From Anoxybacter fermentans (GTDB taxonomy: Bacteria; Bacillota; Halanaerobiia; DY22613): 64,000 bases of DNA. The DNA is taken from NCBI RefSeq assembly GCF_003991135.1, contig NZ_CP016379.1, forward strand, positions 1,054,001 through 1,118,000. The letters are read 5' to 3'. Shown piece by piece: positions 35,888 through 48,784 of this stretch (its first letter is position 1; every line of letters starts with the position of its first letter). The notes beneath the pieces were generated by a model, which did no database searches, was not told the origin of the DNA, and worked only from the letters and a program-made list of their open reading frames with translations. A program made the position numbers and the translations under genes.

Positions 35888-36727
35888 ATGATATCAGTCT
35901 TAGTCATTTGTATGATTATATTGCTGATCCCGGGCCCAGTTGTTTGTGCTAATGATTATATAGAGGTTATGGGCCAGCGCCAGATAAGCTTTGTTCAAAT
36001 TGGTGAGGGTCAATTAATGGAAATTAACCCTGCTATACGCGCCTATGAAGCAAGACAGAAAGCAACTAAAGCAGTATTTTTAAAATTTAAAAATTGGCTT
36101 GAATCACTTAAGTTTAAGGGGAAAACTTTGGCGGAGTTAATGGAAGAAGATTCTGAATTAAAGTCTATTGTAACGAAAAATTTATTTTTAAATTTCTCAC
36201 TTGAAGAGAAACAATTTCCTGATGGGCGGGTAAAGATTAAACTGGTTCGCACCTGGAACGGGACAGAATTAGCCCGTGTTTTAGATCGACTGTATAGGGA
36301 TCGGGCTTTTAAATCAAAAGATGAGATTTTCCCGACTCTTACTAAAGATAAAGAAAAAAAAGAAGACTTACCAGAAGAGTTTATGGGTTATACAGGCATT
36401 ATCATTGATACCCGAGGATATCATGTCAAACCATCTATGGCTCCTAAGATTTTAGATAGTAATTATGAAGAAGTTTATGGTACTATAGCTGCAGATCCTG
36501 AATTTGTTATTGAAGTAGGAATAGTGGGGTATGCTTATACTTTAGAAGAAGCTAAAGCTGACAAACGGGTTGGGACTAATCCTCTTGTGATAAAAGCTAT
36601 TGGAAGATCTGGGTATGCTAAAGACTATGCTATAATTTCTTTAGATAAAGCTGAGTTTATCAGGAAAATGGCACTGAACAGTACCATTTTAAATGAATGT
36701 AAAGTTATGTTTGTGATTGATGAATAA
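35888..36727 (+). CDS. Secreted LPP20-like protein
   Basis: 279 aa with a signal peptide (SVLVICMIILLIPGPVVCAND). The C-terminal half contains TGIIIDTRGYHVKPSMAPKI and EEVYGT, a pattern typical of LPP20-type secreted proteins, followed by KAIGRSGYAKDYAIISLDKA. A cysteine lies at the end of the signal but the preceding residues (PVV) do not make a good lipobox. It may act in the envelope; function unknown. Terminator follows. Confidence 0.65.
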   Translation: MISVLVICMIILLIPGPVVCANDYIEVMGQRQISFVQIGEGQLMEINPAIRAYEARQKATKAVFLKFKNWLESLKFKGKTLAELMEEDSELKSIVTKNLFLNFSLEEKQFPDGRVKIKLVRTWNGTELARVLDRLYRDRAFKSKDEIFPTLTKDKEKKEDLPEEFMGYTGIIIDTRGYHVKPSMAPKILDSNYEEVYGTIAADPEFVIEVGIVGYAYTLEEAKADKRVGTNPLVIKAIGRSGYAKDYAIISLDKAEFIRKMALNSTILNECKVMFVIDE

Positions 36728-36739
36728 AAATATTGATTT

Positions 36740-36766
36740 AGACCACTAAAAAGTGGTCTTTTTTTA
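36740..36766 (+). terminator. Terminator after the LPP20-like gene
   Basis: AGACCACT / AGTGGTCT stem, loop AAAA, then TTTTTTT. Confidence 0.88.
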
Positions 36767-36866
36767 ATGCCAGGGAATTATACAGTTGTGGATAACTTAC
36801 ATCCCTGATATCTATTAAAATATTATTGGCGGAAGGCTAATTTGTTCTTAACAAAATTAATTATAT

Positions 36867-37000
36867 GATTAAACTGCAAAAAGCTAATTTTGAGCAACAT
36901 AGAAATTTTTCGTTAAATCATCTTAATGAGAATATAAGTTCAAGGATGGAAAATTATACAAAGTTGATTAAAAAAAAATTGGCTTTCGACAGTGGTTGAC
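36867..37000 (-). mobile_element. MITE-like element, short form (reverse), decayed right arm
   Basis: 134 bp, direct repeats ATTATAT (36860-36866) and ATTATCT (37001-37007). The left arm is well kept (GATTAAACTGCAAAAAGC, then AGAAATTTTTCGTTAAATCA); the right half has changed to AAAATTGGCTTTCGACAGTG. It is the left neighbour of the three-gene cassette. Confidence 0.75.
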
Positions 37001-37072
37001 ATTATCTCTAAAGGGAATTAAAGGGAAACAGAGAATAAAATTAGATAAAAGTGAAATTTTAAGGTGAGAAAT

Positions 37073-38988
37073 ATGATAATCTGGAAACAAACTTCGTTAT
37101 TTGCGGATTTAGAAGAGCAGGCTTTAGAAAAAATTATACCTTCATTAAGGCCTTTCGGAGAATTTACGCCCTACTCTCTTGTCAAAAATGGATTGAAAAA
37201 ATATTCCAAAACTGGTGATTTGGTTTTAGATCCATGCTGTGGAAATGGCACTACCGGAATTGCAGCTCTTGAAATGAATAGAAAAGCTGTCTTGAGTGAT
37301 ATAAATCTAATTGCCACTCGAACTACCAGGAATCTTTTTAGCTTTTTCGATTATAATCGGGTTATGATTCTCTGGAGTAAAATTCGGGATGAACCTCTTA
37401 ATCCTACACGTCAAGAAGAAGAGAGGTGGGAAAGATTTATAAATAGTCCAATTCCTCCATTTAAGTCTTTTAAACGGATTATTAATAAGAATATAATAGA
37501 AATAAAACAAATCTTTCATGAATATGATCTTAATGTTCTTAAAAGAATTTATCTTGGGATTTTAAGAATCAAAGATCAGTCTTCCCGGGAATTGCTTGAA
37601 ATTGTTTTTCATAATACATTATTTGAAGTATCACAACTTGAAATCAGTAAAAATCGACGATCCTTTTATCTCCCCAAACATATTAAGACACGAGATCCTA
37701 TTAAACTTTTTCAAAAAAAACTTAAACTGTATTTGAATTATAAAAGTTTGTTAAGAGAAAAATTAGCCCGGAATTTTGTCTGGACTCCTATAGTAAGACA
37801 AGCTTCGGTGTATAATTTGAACTTTCTTAAGGCAGAAAGTATAGATTATGTAATCCTTCATTTGCCGGGGCTTAGGGGTTATAGAGAAGGGGAAATGAGT
37901 TATTTAAGTGAATTGTTGATTGGTGAGTTTACAAATTATGATGATGAAATTTGTATAGAACTGGATTATCGCGGGCGGTATAAACTAGCCCGAAATTTAA
38001 AGAAACTTTTAAAAGAGATGGAAAGGGTTATGAAAGATAGTTCCTATTTAACTTTGATCATTACAGGTCACCATGTTCTTCTCTCATTAATAATCAAGTT
38101 AGCCCAGGATGAAGGATGGCATCTTGTTCAGGAGGGGGTAGAAATGGTAACAGGACAACAAAAGGAAAATTATCCGGTTATAAGTCTTACCTTGCAGAAG
38201 AAAAAACAAAATACCGTACTGGGTTCTTTAAATAAGATGAAAATAGAAACATTATATAATATCGAAGAAGCTATTATACGAAAAATAGATCAGTATTTAT
38301 CAAAAAAAGGTACAGCCACTACCGGGGAAATTCAAAGATACTTACTTGAAAATTTCTTACATGACTGTTTGATTGAAAAATCTTTAGAGGATCTTTTGAA
38401 AGAGAATTACCTTTACTCAGGTAAATATTGGTTAAAACCTTCTTCTGGCCAGGAAGAAAAGTTATATAAAAAACGTCAACAAAAAATGGAGAAAGTTTTT
38501 GATAAGTTTGTTCGCGAAATGGTCTATTATTTTTTGCAGGAAGAGAAAAATGCATTAAGTTATCGGGAATTAATGGAACGATTTTTAAAGATAAAACCCA
38601 GAACTATCTTTCACACGCCTTATTATCGCTTATTGATGGAACAGTGTGAACGTCAACAGATTAAACTTAATATGTTAATAAAGGAATATTTTCAAAAAGA
38701 GAAAAAAGATCAATTTGAAACACTACCAATGATTTTAAGGAGAATTATTCGTGCTGACAAGATATTTGTTGAAGTTGTGAAAGGAGAATTAGTAGGACTT
38801 TCTGAATGGTCTAGGGATAATTTTTTTAAAATTTATCTGGAACTTTATGAGAAGTCCAGAAGGGAAAAGGATCAGGATTCTTTACAAAAATTTGGTAAAA
38901 AAGTACTGGAATTGTTAGATGAAATAACTTATCTTACAGAGCGTAAAAAAGAGAGAATTAGAGATTATATTATGAGGAGTGAAGGATT

Positions 38989-38992
<4 letters not shown>
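37073..38992 (+). CDS. Degenerate DNA methyltransferase-like protein (cassette gene 1)
   Basis: About 639 aa. Residues 49-80 hold a clear SAM-binding motif of N4/N6 DNA methyltransferases (LVLDPCCGNGTTGIAALEMN, then AVLSDIN). Where the catalytic (D/N/S)PP(Y/F) should follow a DYV strand, the sequence reads DYVILHLPGLRGYREGEMSY (about 258-277), so the DPPY box is replaced by HLPG. No other DPPY/NPPY is seen. The C-terminal 250 residues look helical and winged-helix-like (TATTGEIQRYLLENF). It overlaps the next gene by ATGA. Either a non-catalytic SAM-binding protein or an unusual methylase; function not established. Confidence 0.7.
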
Positions 38993-43658
<4,666 letters not shown>

Positions 43659-43661
43659 AAT

Positions 43662-43795
43662 GATTAAATTGCAAAAAGCTAATTTTGAGCGACATAGAAA
43701 TTTTTCGTTAAACCATCTTAGTGAGATTTCAGTCGAACTTTAGATGGTTCGAAAAATTTCTTTTGAAGCGAAAAATTAGCTTTTTGCATTTTAAT
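43662..43795 (-). mobile_element. MITE-like element, short form (reverse)
   Basis: 134 bp, target duplication AATAAAAT (43654-43661 and 43796-43803), which includes the stop codon of the ATPase gene. Ends are GATTAAATTGCAAAAAGC and GCTTTTTGCATTTTAAT. Same orientation and size as the copy left of the cassette. Confidence 0.88.
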
Positions 43796-43834
43796 AATAA
43801 AATAAGTTTAGCGGTCAACCTTATCTTATTTAAG

Positions 43835-43865
43835 ACTGAAGCAGTTATTTTAGCTTCAGTTTTTT
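43835..43865 (+). terminator. Terminator downstream of the cassette
   Basis: ACTGAAGC / GCTTCAGT stem with a 10-nt loop and a TTTTTT tail. Lying beyond the element, it may be the original terminator of the ATPase transcript. Confidence 0.75.
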
Positions 43866-43961
43866 GATACAGAGGAAATATAACTTTTATCCCTGGTATC
43901 AACAAATTTTTCTTATATTATAACGAAGGCCAATTTATTCTAATGACTTTTTTAATATAAA

Positions 43962-44004
43962 TGTGATAAATATCAATGATCTGAAATTAAATCTCGTGTA
44001 TAGT
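43962..44004 (+). promoter_or_regulatory. Crp/Fnr-type site with a -10 box before the cupin gene
   Basis: TGTGATAAATATCAAT (43962-43977) matches the Crp/Fnr form TTGAT-N4-ATCAA at 9 of 10 positions. A -10 box TATAGT lies at 43999-44004, without a good -35. With a start about 7 nt after the -10, the site centre lies near -41.5, the classical class II activator position. Confidence 0.55.
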
Positions 44005-44031
44005 GAAATCAGAAAAAGGGGGGATAGTAAT

Positions 44032-44355
44032 ATGGAAGTTATTTGCTTAAACGAAATTGAAAAAACTGTTTCAAAAAAAAGTGTTCAGGTCAAACAAGTA
44101 ATTAATCGGCGGGAAGTGGCAGTAATTAATGTCATATTACAGCCGGGTGAAGTTTTACCTATTCATGTAACACCGGTAGATGTTTTTTTCTATGTTCATC
44201 AAGGAAAAGGAACTATTATTGTAGGTGAAGAAAAGCAGGTAGTAAAGCAGGGTGAAATAGTACTCGGTCCAAAAAATATACCCCATGGATTAATTGCATC
44301 TAAAGATACAGAATTTAGTGTACTGGTTGTAAAAACTCCAAACCCTAAAGCATAA
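44032..44355 (+). CDS. Small cupin-domain protein
   Basis: 107 aa, a single beta-barrel cupin (ILQPGEVLPIHVTPVDVFFY, QGKGTIIVGEEKQVVKQGEI, PKNIPHGL). Possible metal ligands are the His in PIHVTP and PHGL. The reaction is unknown. ATG 44032 follows GGGGGG; upstream in-frame codons would precede the promoter start. The Crp/Fnr-type site suggests expression under a redox or nitrosative signal. Confidence 0.75.
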   Translation: MEVICLNEIEKTVSKKSVQVKQVINRREVAVINVILQPGEVLPIHVTPVDVFFYVHQGKGTIIVGEEKQVVKQGEIVLGPKNIPHGLIASKDTEFSVLVVKTPNPKA

Positions 44356-44379
44356 AAATTAATTTATTTTAAAAAACTG

Positions 44380-44408
44380 TTGACAAATTGTGGTAAGTAA
44401 ATTATAAT
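44380..44408 (+). promoter_or_regulatory. Consensus promoter of the TetR gene
   Basis: TTGACA (44380-44385), 17-nt spacer, TATAAT (44403-44408): a perfect match at both boxes. Confidence 0.85.
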
Positions 44409-44412
44409 AAAA

Positions 44413-44432
44413 ATGAGTGAACTGTCATTCAT
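44413..44432 (+). promoter_or_regulatory. TetR operator 1
   Basis: ATGAGTGAACTGTCATTCAT, an imperfect palindrome lying over the predicted transcription start, so binding would repress. It recurs in inverted form at 44549. Confidence 0.6.
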
Positions 44433-44548
44433 TTTGTCTTTTCAGAACCCGTTCTGGCAAGCTTTAGATGGGTTTTTAAACAAAATCCTGTTAAGAATAT
44501 TTAATTGTTTAAACTTAATAGACAAATAATATTAGTTTGGACTTTTAA

Positions 44549-44568
44549 ATGAATGACTGTTCACTCAT
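44549..44568 (-). promoter_or_regulatory. TetR operator 2 (inverted copy)
   Basis: ATGAATGACTGTTCACTCAT is the reverse complement of operator 1 with one difference. The centres are 136 bp apart, about 13 turns of B-DNA, so both sites face the same side and could be looped. The leader between them has a CAGAAC / GTTCTG hairpin (44443-44456). Confidence 0.6.
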
Positions 44569-44601
44569 AATTTTACGATTCATCAATCGGAGATGATAGA
44601 G

Positions 44602-45177
44602 ATGAAGGAAGATAAAAGAGAAAGGATTAGACAAGCGTCTATAAAAGTAATCTCTAAAAAAGGATTCTATAATACCCGTGCTGATCAGATTGCTGAAGAA
44701 GCAGGAGTAGCAGTGGGAACGATCTATAATTATTTCTCTAACAAAGAAGAAATTTTAGAGTATATCTTTGAAGTTGAACTAAAAAAACGTCTTGCGTTTT
44801 TGGAAGAATTAGAAAATAAAGAAGGACATGTTCTGGATAAGATACATTTGTTTTTGCAAAAACATTTTAATGAAATTATTAAAGATCCCAAAGTAGGTGA
44901 AATCCTGGTTAAGGAAAAACAATTTCCACACCGTAATAATTTAAATGCCATTCTGGGTTATTTGAAACTAATTCCAGAAAAATTAACTTTACTCTTAGAA
45001 AATGGAGCTAAAAAAGGTCAGATTCGCAAATGTAATTATAAATTAATAGGTTCTAGTCTTTTTGGAGCTATTCAGGGAGTAGTCGAAGTAGCTATCCAAA
45101 ATAATGAACTTGCTATTTTAAATGAAGCTGCAGATGAATTGACTGATCTATTCTTTAATGGCTTAAAGATAAAATAG
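44602..45177 (+). CDS. TetR-family transcriptional regulator
   Basis: 191 aa. N-terminal HTH: RERIRQASIKVISKKGFYNT, then ADQIAEEAGVAVGTIYNYFSNKEEIL. The helical C-terminal domain would bind the inducer. ATG 44602 is chosen because GGAG at 44589-44592 is 9 nt upstream. It probably represses itself and the split permease that follows, since operator-like palindromes flank its leader and precede the permease. Confidence 0.9.
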   Translation: MKEDKRERIRQASIKVISKKGFYNTRADQIAEEAGVAVGTIYNYFSNKEEILEYIFEVELKKRLAFLEELENKEGHVLDKIHLFLQKHFNEIIKDPKVGEILVKEKQFPHRNNLNAILGYLKLIPEKLTLLLENGAKKGQIRKCNYKLIGSSLFGAIQGVVEVAIQNNELAILNEAADELTDLFFNGLKIK

Positions 45178-45221
45178 TTTTTAGAATGACTATTTAAGGT
45201 AAAGTTTTTTTTTTCATTATG

Positions 45222-45239
45222 ATTGAATCTTCATTCAAT
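45222..45239 (+). promoter_or_regulatory. Possible third operator before the permease genes
   Basis: ATTGAATCTTCATTCAAT: half-sites ATTGAAT / ATTCAAT around CTTC, sharing TGAAT / ATTCA with operators 1 and 2. It lies about 50 nt before the permease start. Confidence 0.45.
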
Positions 45240-45287
45240 ATGCAAATTTATATCAGATAAAGATAAACCACAAAAGGAGTGTTTTCT

Positions 45288-45764
45288 ATGAATACTTTAA
45301 TCTTGATTGGTCTGTCTATAGCAGCACTATTTTGGTCTTTGAAAAAGGATAAAGAAAAGACGAAAGAAAGTATCATGTTAGCAAAAAATTTATTTATAAA
45401 TATTTTTGTAGAAATTTTTGCTCTTATGGCCCTTGTTGCACTATTTCTGGCATGGATACCTAATTCAGTGATTAAAAGCCTATTAGGCAATCCCAATGAG
45501 TTATTAAGCGCCATCTATGGTGCTATAATTGGTACAGTTACAATTATACCGGCTTTTGTAGCATTCCCTCTTGCAGGTTCATTGTTAAAAAATGGAGCAA
45601 ATCTTGTAGCAATAGCCGCCTTTATAACAACTCTTACCATGGTAGGATTTGCAACAATGCCAATTGAAATAAAATATTTTGGAAAAAAGTTTACTTTCAT
45701 TCGCAATGGAATTAGTATTATAGCAGCCTTATTAATTGCTGCAGGAATTGGGGTGATATTATAA
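45288..45764 (+). CDS. Permease subunit, N-terminal half (ArsP/DUF318-like)
   Basis: 158 aa, about four membrane segments (LILIGLSIAALFWSL, IFVEIFALMALVALFLAWIP, GAIIGTVTIIPAFVAFPLAG, IAALLIAAGIGVIL). The GTVTIIPAFVAFPLAGSLLK segment resembles the repeated core of the DUF318 permease family, whose long members carry two such halves in one chain. AAAGGAG precedes ATG 45288. The stop overlaps the next start (TAATG). Confidence 0.75.
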   Translation: MNTLILIGLSIAALFWSLKKDKEKTKESIMLAKNLFINIFVEIFALMALVALFLAWIPNSVIKSLLGNPNELLSAIYGAIIGTVTIIPAFVAFPLAGSLLKNGANLVAIAAFITTLTMVGFATMPIEIKYFGKKFTFIRNGISIIAALLIAAGIGVIL

Positions 45765-46489
45765 TGATCAATACAGCTAAATTAAAAAAGTATAGGCTTC
45801 AGATTCTAACAATCTTTTTGTATGCAATAACATTTGTATATAATACTGAAATATTTGAGAGGGCATTAAAAACTACTGGTGGGTATTTAAAAGAAATGGT
45901 TCAAATATTGCCTGCTGTATTTATTTTATCTGCATTAATAACAACCTGGGTACCTAAAGAGGTGATTATAAGAAATTTTGGAAAAGATTCAGGTTTAAAG
46001 GGTAAGCTATTATCTATTTTTATCGGTTCAGTATCAGCAGGACCTATATATGCAGCTTTCCCCCTGGCCCATTCATTATTGATGAAAGAAGCTAGTCTCT
46101 CTAATGTTGTCATAATAATAAGTTCATGGGCAGTAATAAAAATACCAATGCTTATTGTTGAGACCAAATTTTTAGGATTTGGTTTTGCTGGAAGCAGGTT
46201 AATATTGACAATTCCAGCTGTTCTGTTAATTGGATATTTTACTGAAAAATTAATGTTTAAGGAAAAATTAATAATAAATAATACTTATATGGATAGTAAT
46301 TATCAATTAATAGAGAATATTAATAACGTTTTACCACAATATAACTGCCGTAGATGTGGTTTTGAAAGCTGTAGAAAATATGCTGAAAATATTGTTGAAA
46401 ACAATACAAGACCTGATAAATGTAAACTGGGTGGTAAAAGAACAACAGCCCAAATTAAAAAATTATTATCACAAGAAGATGATTTATAG
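45764..46489 (+). CDS. Permease subunit, second half, with C-terminal Fe-S domain
   Basis: 241 aa. Membrane half with FIGSVSAGPIYAAFPLAHSL, which mirrors the GTVTIIPAFVAFPLAG core of its partner. After a linker comes YNCRRCGFESCRKYAENIV with a later Cys (DKCKLGG): Cx2Cx4Cx(about 16)C, a 4Fe-4S-type domain found in Rnf-like and related redox proteins. A redox-sensing or redox-driven exporter is possible; the substrate is unknown. Confidence 0.78.
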   Translation: MINTAKLKKYRLQILTIFLYAITFVYNTEIFERALKTTGGYLKEMVQILPAVFILSALITTWVPKEVIIRNFGKDSGLKGKLLSIFIGSVSAGPIYAAFPLAHSLLMKEASLSNVVIIISSWAVIKIPMLIVETKFLGFGFAGSRLILTIPAVLLIGYFTEKLMFKEKLIINNTYMDSNYQLIENINNVLPQYNCRRCGFESCRKYAENIVENNTRPDKCKLGGKRTTAQIKKLLSQEDDL

Positions 46490-46510
46490 ATAGTTATAAT
46501 CTAAATAAAA

Positions 46511-46545
46511 AAAAACTTCCTGTTATTAGGCAGGAAGTTTTTTTA
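46511..46545 (+). terminator. Terminator after the split permease
   Basis: AAACTTCCTG / CAGGAAGTTT stem, loop TTATTAGG, then TTTTTT. Confidence 0.88.
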
Positions 46546-46583
46546 TTGCTTCCATAACACTGATAATAATCAGAATTTTAAAA

Positions 46584-46618
46584 TTGATTTGTAAATCAAT
46601 CTTTTTCTATGGTATAAT
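46584..46618 (+). promoter_or_regulatory. Palindrome and -10 box upstream of the dGTPase-like gene
   Basis: TTGATTTGTAAATCAA (46584-46599) is a perfect 16-bp palindrome, followed by TATAAT (46613-46618) with no good -35 at the usual distance. An operator overlapping the -35 region is likely. The N6 spacing between TTGAT and ATCAA does not fit Fnr. Confidence 0.45.
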
Positions 46619-46685
46619 AAGATGAGATTACCAGTTTAAAGAAGTCCAATTGGAATATTGAAGATTTTAGAGAGGAGGAATAATA

Positions 46686-47804
46686 ATGTCTGAAAACAGG
46701 TTTAAAAATCCATTACCTGAAGAAATATATTTATCCCGGGAATATCAACGGAAAGAAGATATTCGTGGACCATATTTTAGAGATCAAACCGCCATTATTC
46801 ACTCACTTCCTTTTAGGCGTTTAAAACATAAAACTCAATTTTTCTTTGCACCGGAAAATGATCATATCTGTACCCGGATCGAGCATGTTCTACATGTAGC
46901 TTCAATTGCTGCTACCATTTGTAAGGGGCTGGGACTTAACACCGATCTGGCCCAGGCAATTGCTCTAGGACATGACCTGGGTCATGCACCATTTGGGCAT
47001 ACGGGGGAAGAAGTTCTAAACGAGATTAGTAAAGAACATGGATTTATACATGAACTTCACAGTCTAAGAGTTGTGGATGTACTGGCCCGTGATGGTCAAG
47101 GACTTGATTTAACTTATGCTGTTAGGGATGGTATCATATCACATTGTGGTGAACGATTTGAACAGTGGATTGAACCAACAAAGGAGCAGAAAGATTTATC
47201 TAAAATAAAAAATCGTGCAACTTACCCAACTACATATGAAGGTTGTGTTGTCCGTGTTGCTGATAAGATTTCTTATCTAGGCCGGGACTTAGAAGATGCA
47301 ATTAGAGCTGGTTTAGTGGATATAAAGGATTTGCCTCCTAGAATTATTAAGGACCTGGGTCGGACTAATGGAGAAATGATAGATGTCATGGTTCATGATG
47401 TTATAAAATGGTCAAATGCTAATGGCAAGATAGGTTTTTCACAAAAAGTCCATTCTTTAATGGTAGAATTGAAAGAATTTAACTATAAGAATATCTATTT
47501 TCATCCAAAGCTACTTCATTACGCAAAATACTGCCGTCGAATTATTCGATTACTCTATGAACAGCTTGAAAAGACTTTCTTAAGTTATGGCCTTAACTTT
47601 AATAGGTATAAAGAAAGCGAATTTACACTAGAAAGAAAATTTGGTAAATATCTTGAAGATATGCAAACTGTCTATGAGAGAGAAGGCTGGCCAATTCAGC
47701 AGATTCTTTATGATTATATTGCGGGAATGACAGATCAATATGCAATTAAAATGGTACGTGAGTTCTTTATTCCAAAGCCCATTGATTCATTTAACAGTAA
47801 TTAA
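46686..47804 (+). CDS. dGTP triphosphohydrolase-like HD protein
   Basis: 372 aa. Metal-binding HD residues in RIEHVLHVASIAATIC, GHDLGHAPFGHTGEEVL and ADKISYLGRDLEDAI. It begins with the family-typical RGPYFRDQTAIIHSLPFRRLKHKTQ. It hydrolyses dNTPs to nucleosides and triphosphate, balancing pools or limiting phage. GAGAGGAGG is upstream of ATG 46686. The stop overlaps by one base the target duplication of the element that follows. Confidence 0.9.
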   Translation: MSENRFKNPLPEEIYLSREYQRKEDIRGPYFRDQTAIIHSLPFRRLKHKTQFFFAPENDHICTRIEHVLHVASIAATICKGLGLNTDLAQAIALGHDLGHAPFGHTGEEVLNEISKEHGFIHELHSLRVVDVLARDGQGLDLTYAVRDGIISHCGERFEQWIEPTKEQKDLSKIKNRATYPTTYEGCVVRVADKISYLGRDLEDAIRAGLVDIKDLPPRIIKDLGRTNGEMIDVMVHDVIKWSNANGKIGFSQKVHSLMVELKEFNYKNIYFHPKLLHYAKYCRRIIRLLYEQLEKTFLSYGLNFNRYKESEFTLERKFGKYLEDMQTVYEREGWPIQQILYDYIAGMTDQYAIKMVREFFIPKPIDSFNSN

Positions 47805-47810
47805 TTTAAA

Positions 47811-48032
47811 GGTTAAACTGCAAAAAGCTAATTTTTCGTTTCTTGAGAAATTTTTTCGAACCATCTAAAGCTCGATTTCCGCCGAAATAAGGCTTCCTAA
47901 TCAAAGGGCCCTCCTGGCCCTTGATTAGCTCATCACTTCCTGTGATGAGGCCTTATTTCGTCGGAAATCTCGCTAAGATGGTTTAGCGAAAAATTTCTAT
48001 ATCGTTCAAAATTAGCTTTTTGCCGTTTAATC
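47811..48032 (+). mobile_element. MITE-like element, long form (forward)
   Basis: 222 bp with direct repeats ATTTAAA (47804-47810 and 48033-48039). The best preserved head: CTAATCAAAGGGCC / GGCCCTTGATTAG with loop CTCCT, and CTCATCAC / GTGATGAG with loop TTCCT. It sits just behind the dGTPase-like gene, which has no other terminator. Confidence 0.9.
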
Positions 48033-48087
48033 ATTTAAAATAATTCTTGATACAGACCATCTATTATAGTAGAATATATTTATGAAT

Positions 48088-48221
48088 GATCTTACTGCAA
48101 AAAGCTAATTTTTCGTTTAAAAAGAAGTTTTTCGAACCAGCTATAGTTCGACTGAAATCTCACTGAGGTAGTTTAACGAAAAATTTCTATATCGCTCAAA
48201 ATTAGTTTTTGCAGTTTAATC
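48088..48221 (+). mobile_element. MITE-like element, short form (forward)
   Basis: 134 bp, direct repeats ATGAAT (48082-48087 and 48222-48227). Ends GATCTTACTGCAAAAAGC and TTTTTGCAGTTTAATC. Only 55 bp from the long copy and in the same orientation. The rest of the 48033-48386 gap is AT-rich; no further gene is seen. Confidence 0.85.
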
Positions 48222-48386
48222 ATGAATTGGAATTAATCCAAATTTATATTTTTTAATCCTTAAAAATTAGCCTTAAAACAAAAAAAATAAAAAATTTTTT
48301 GTTTAAAACGTAATTTTCTGCAGGAGATTTAGGATTTATGGATAATTAATATTTATATAACTTAAAAAGCAAAAGGAGTGAATAAA

Positions 48387-48635
48387 TTGAAAGCAACAGG
48401 TGTTGTTAGACAAGTTGATGAATTAGGGCGTGTTGTACTTCCTATCGAATTGAGAAGGGTATTACGTATTGCTGAAAAAGACCCATTGGAAATTTTTGTA
48501 GATGATGATCAGATTATTTTAAAGAAATATCAACCTGGCTGCATTTTCTGTGGAAGCGCCGGTGATACAACTAAAATTAAAAATAAAATTGTTTGTAGAA
48601 ACTGTATTAAAGAATTATTAGAAATGGTTGGTTAA
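48387..48635 (+). CDS. AbrB/SpoVT-family transition-state regulator
   Basis: 82 aa. KATGVVRQVDELGRVVLPIE is the AbrB N-terminal DNA-binding fold. The C-terminal half has CIFCG and CRNC pairs, a zinc-knuckle form common in clostridial AbrB proteins. TTG 48387 is preferred over GTG 48378 because AAAAGGAG ends 8 nt before it and the family start fits. It probably represses post-exponential genes. Confidence 0.9.
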   Translation: MKATGVVRQVDELGRVVLPIELRRVLRIAEKDPLEIFVDDDQIILKKYQPGCIFCGSAGDTTKIKNKIVCRNCIKELLEMVG

Positions 48636-48672
48636 CCCCTGAATTTTTCAGGGGTCTTTTTTTTTTTAGACT
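48635..48672 (+). terminator. Terminator after abrB-type gene
   Basis: ACCCCTGAA / TTCAGGGGT stem beginning at the stop codon, then CTTTTTTTTTTTT. Confidence 0.9.
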
Positions 48673-48784
48673 AATGTATAATCTTCATAAGATTTTCGAT
48701 ATTAGCAAAAAAAACATGATCTAAAAAGAGGAAATAACTTATTTATGTAGAAAGTATAGAAAAAAAGAATAGGAGGAGGAAATC

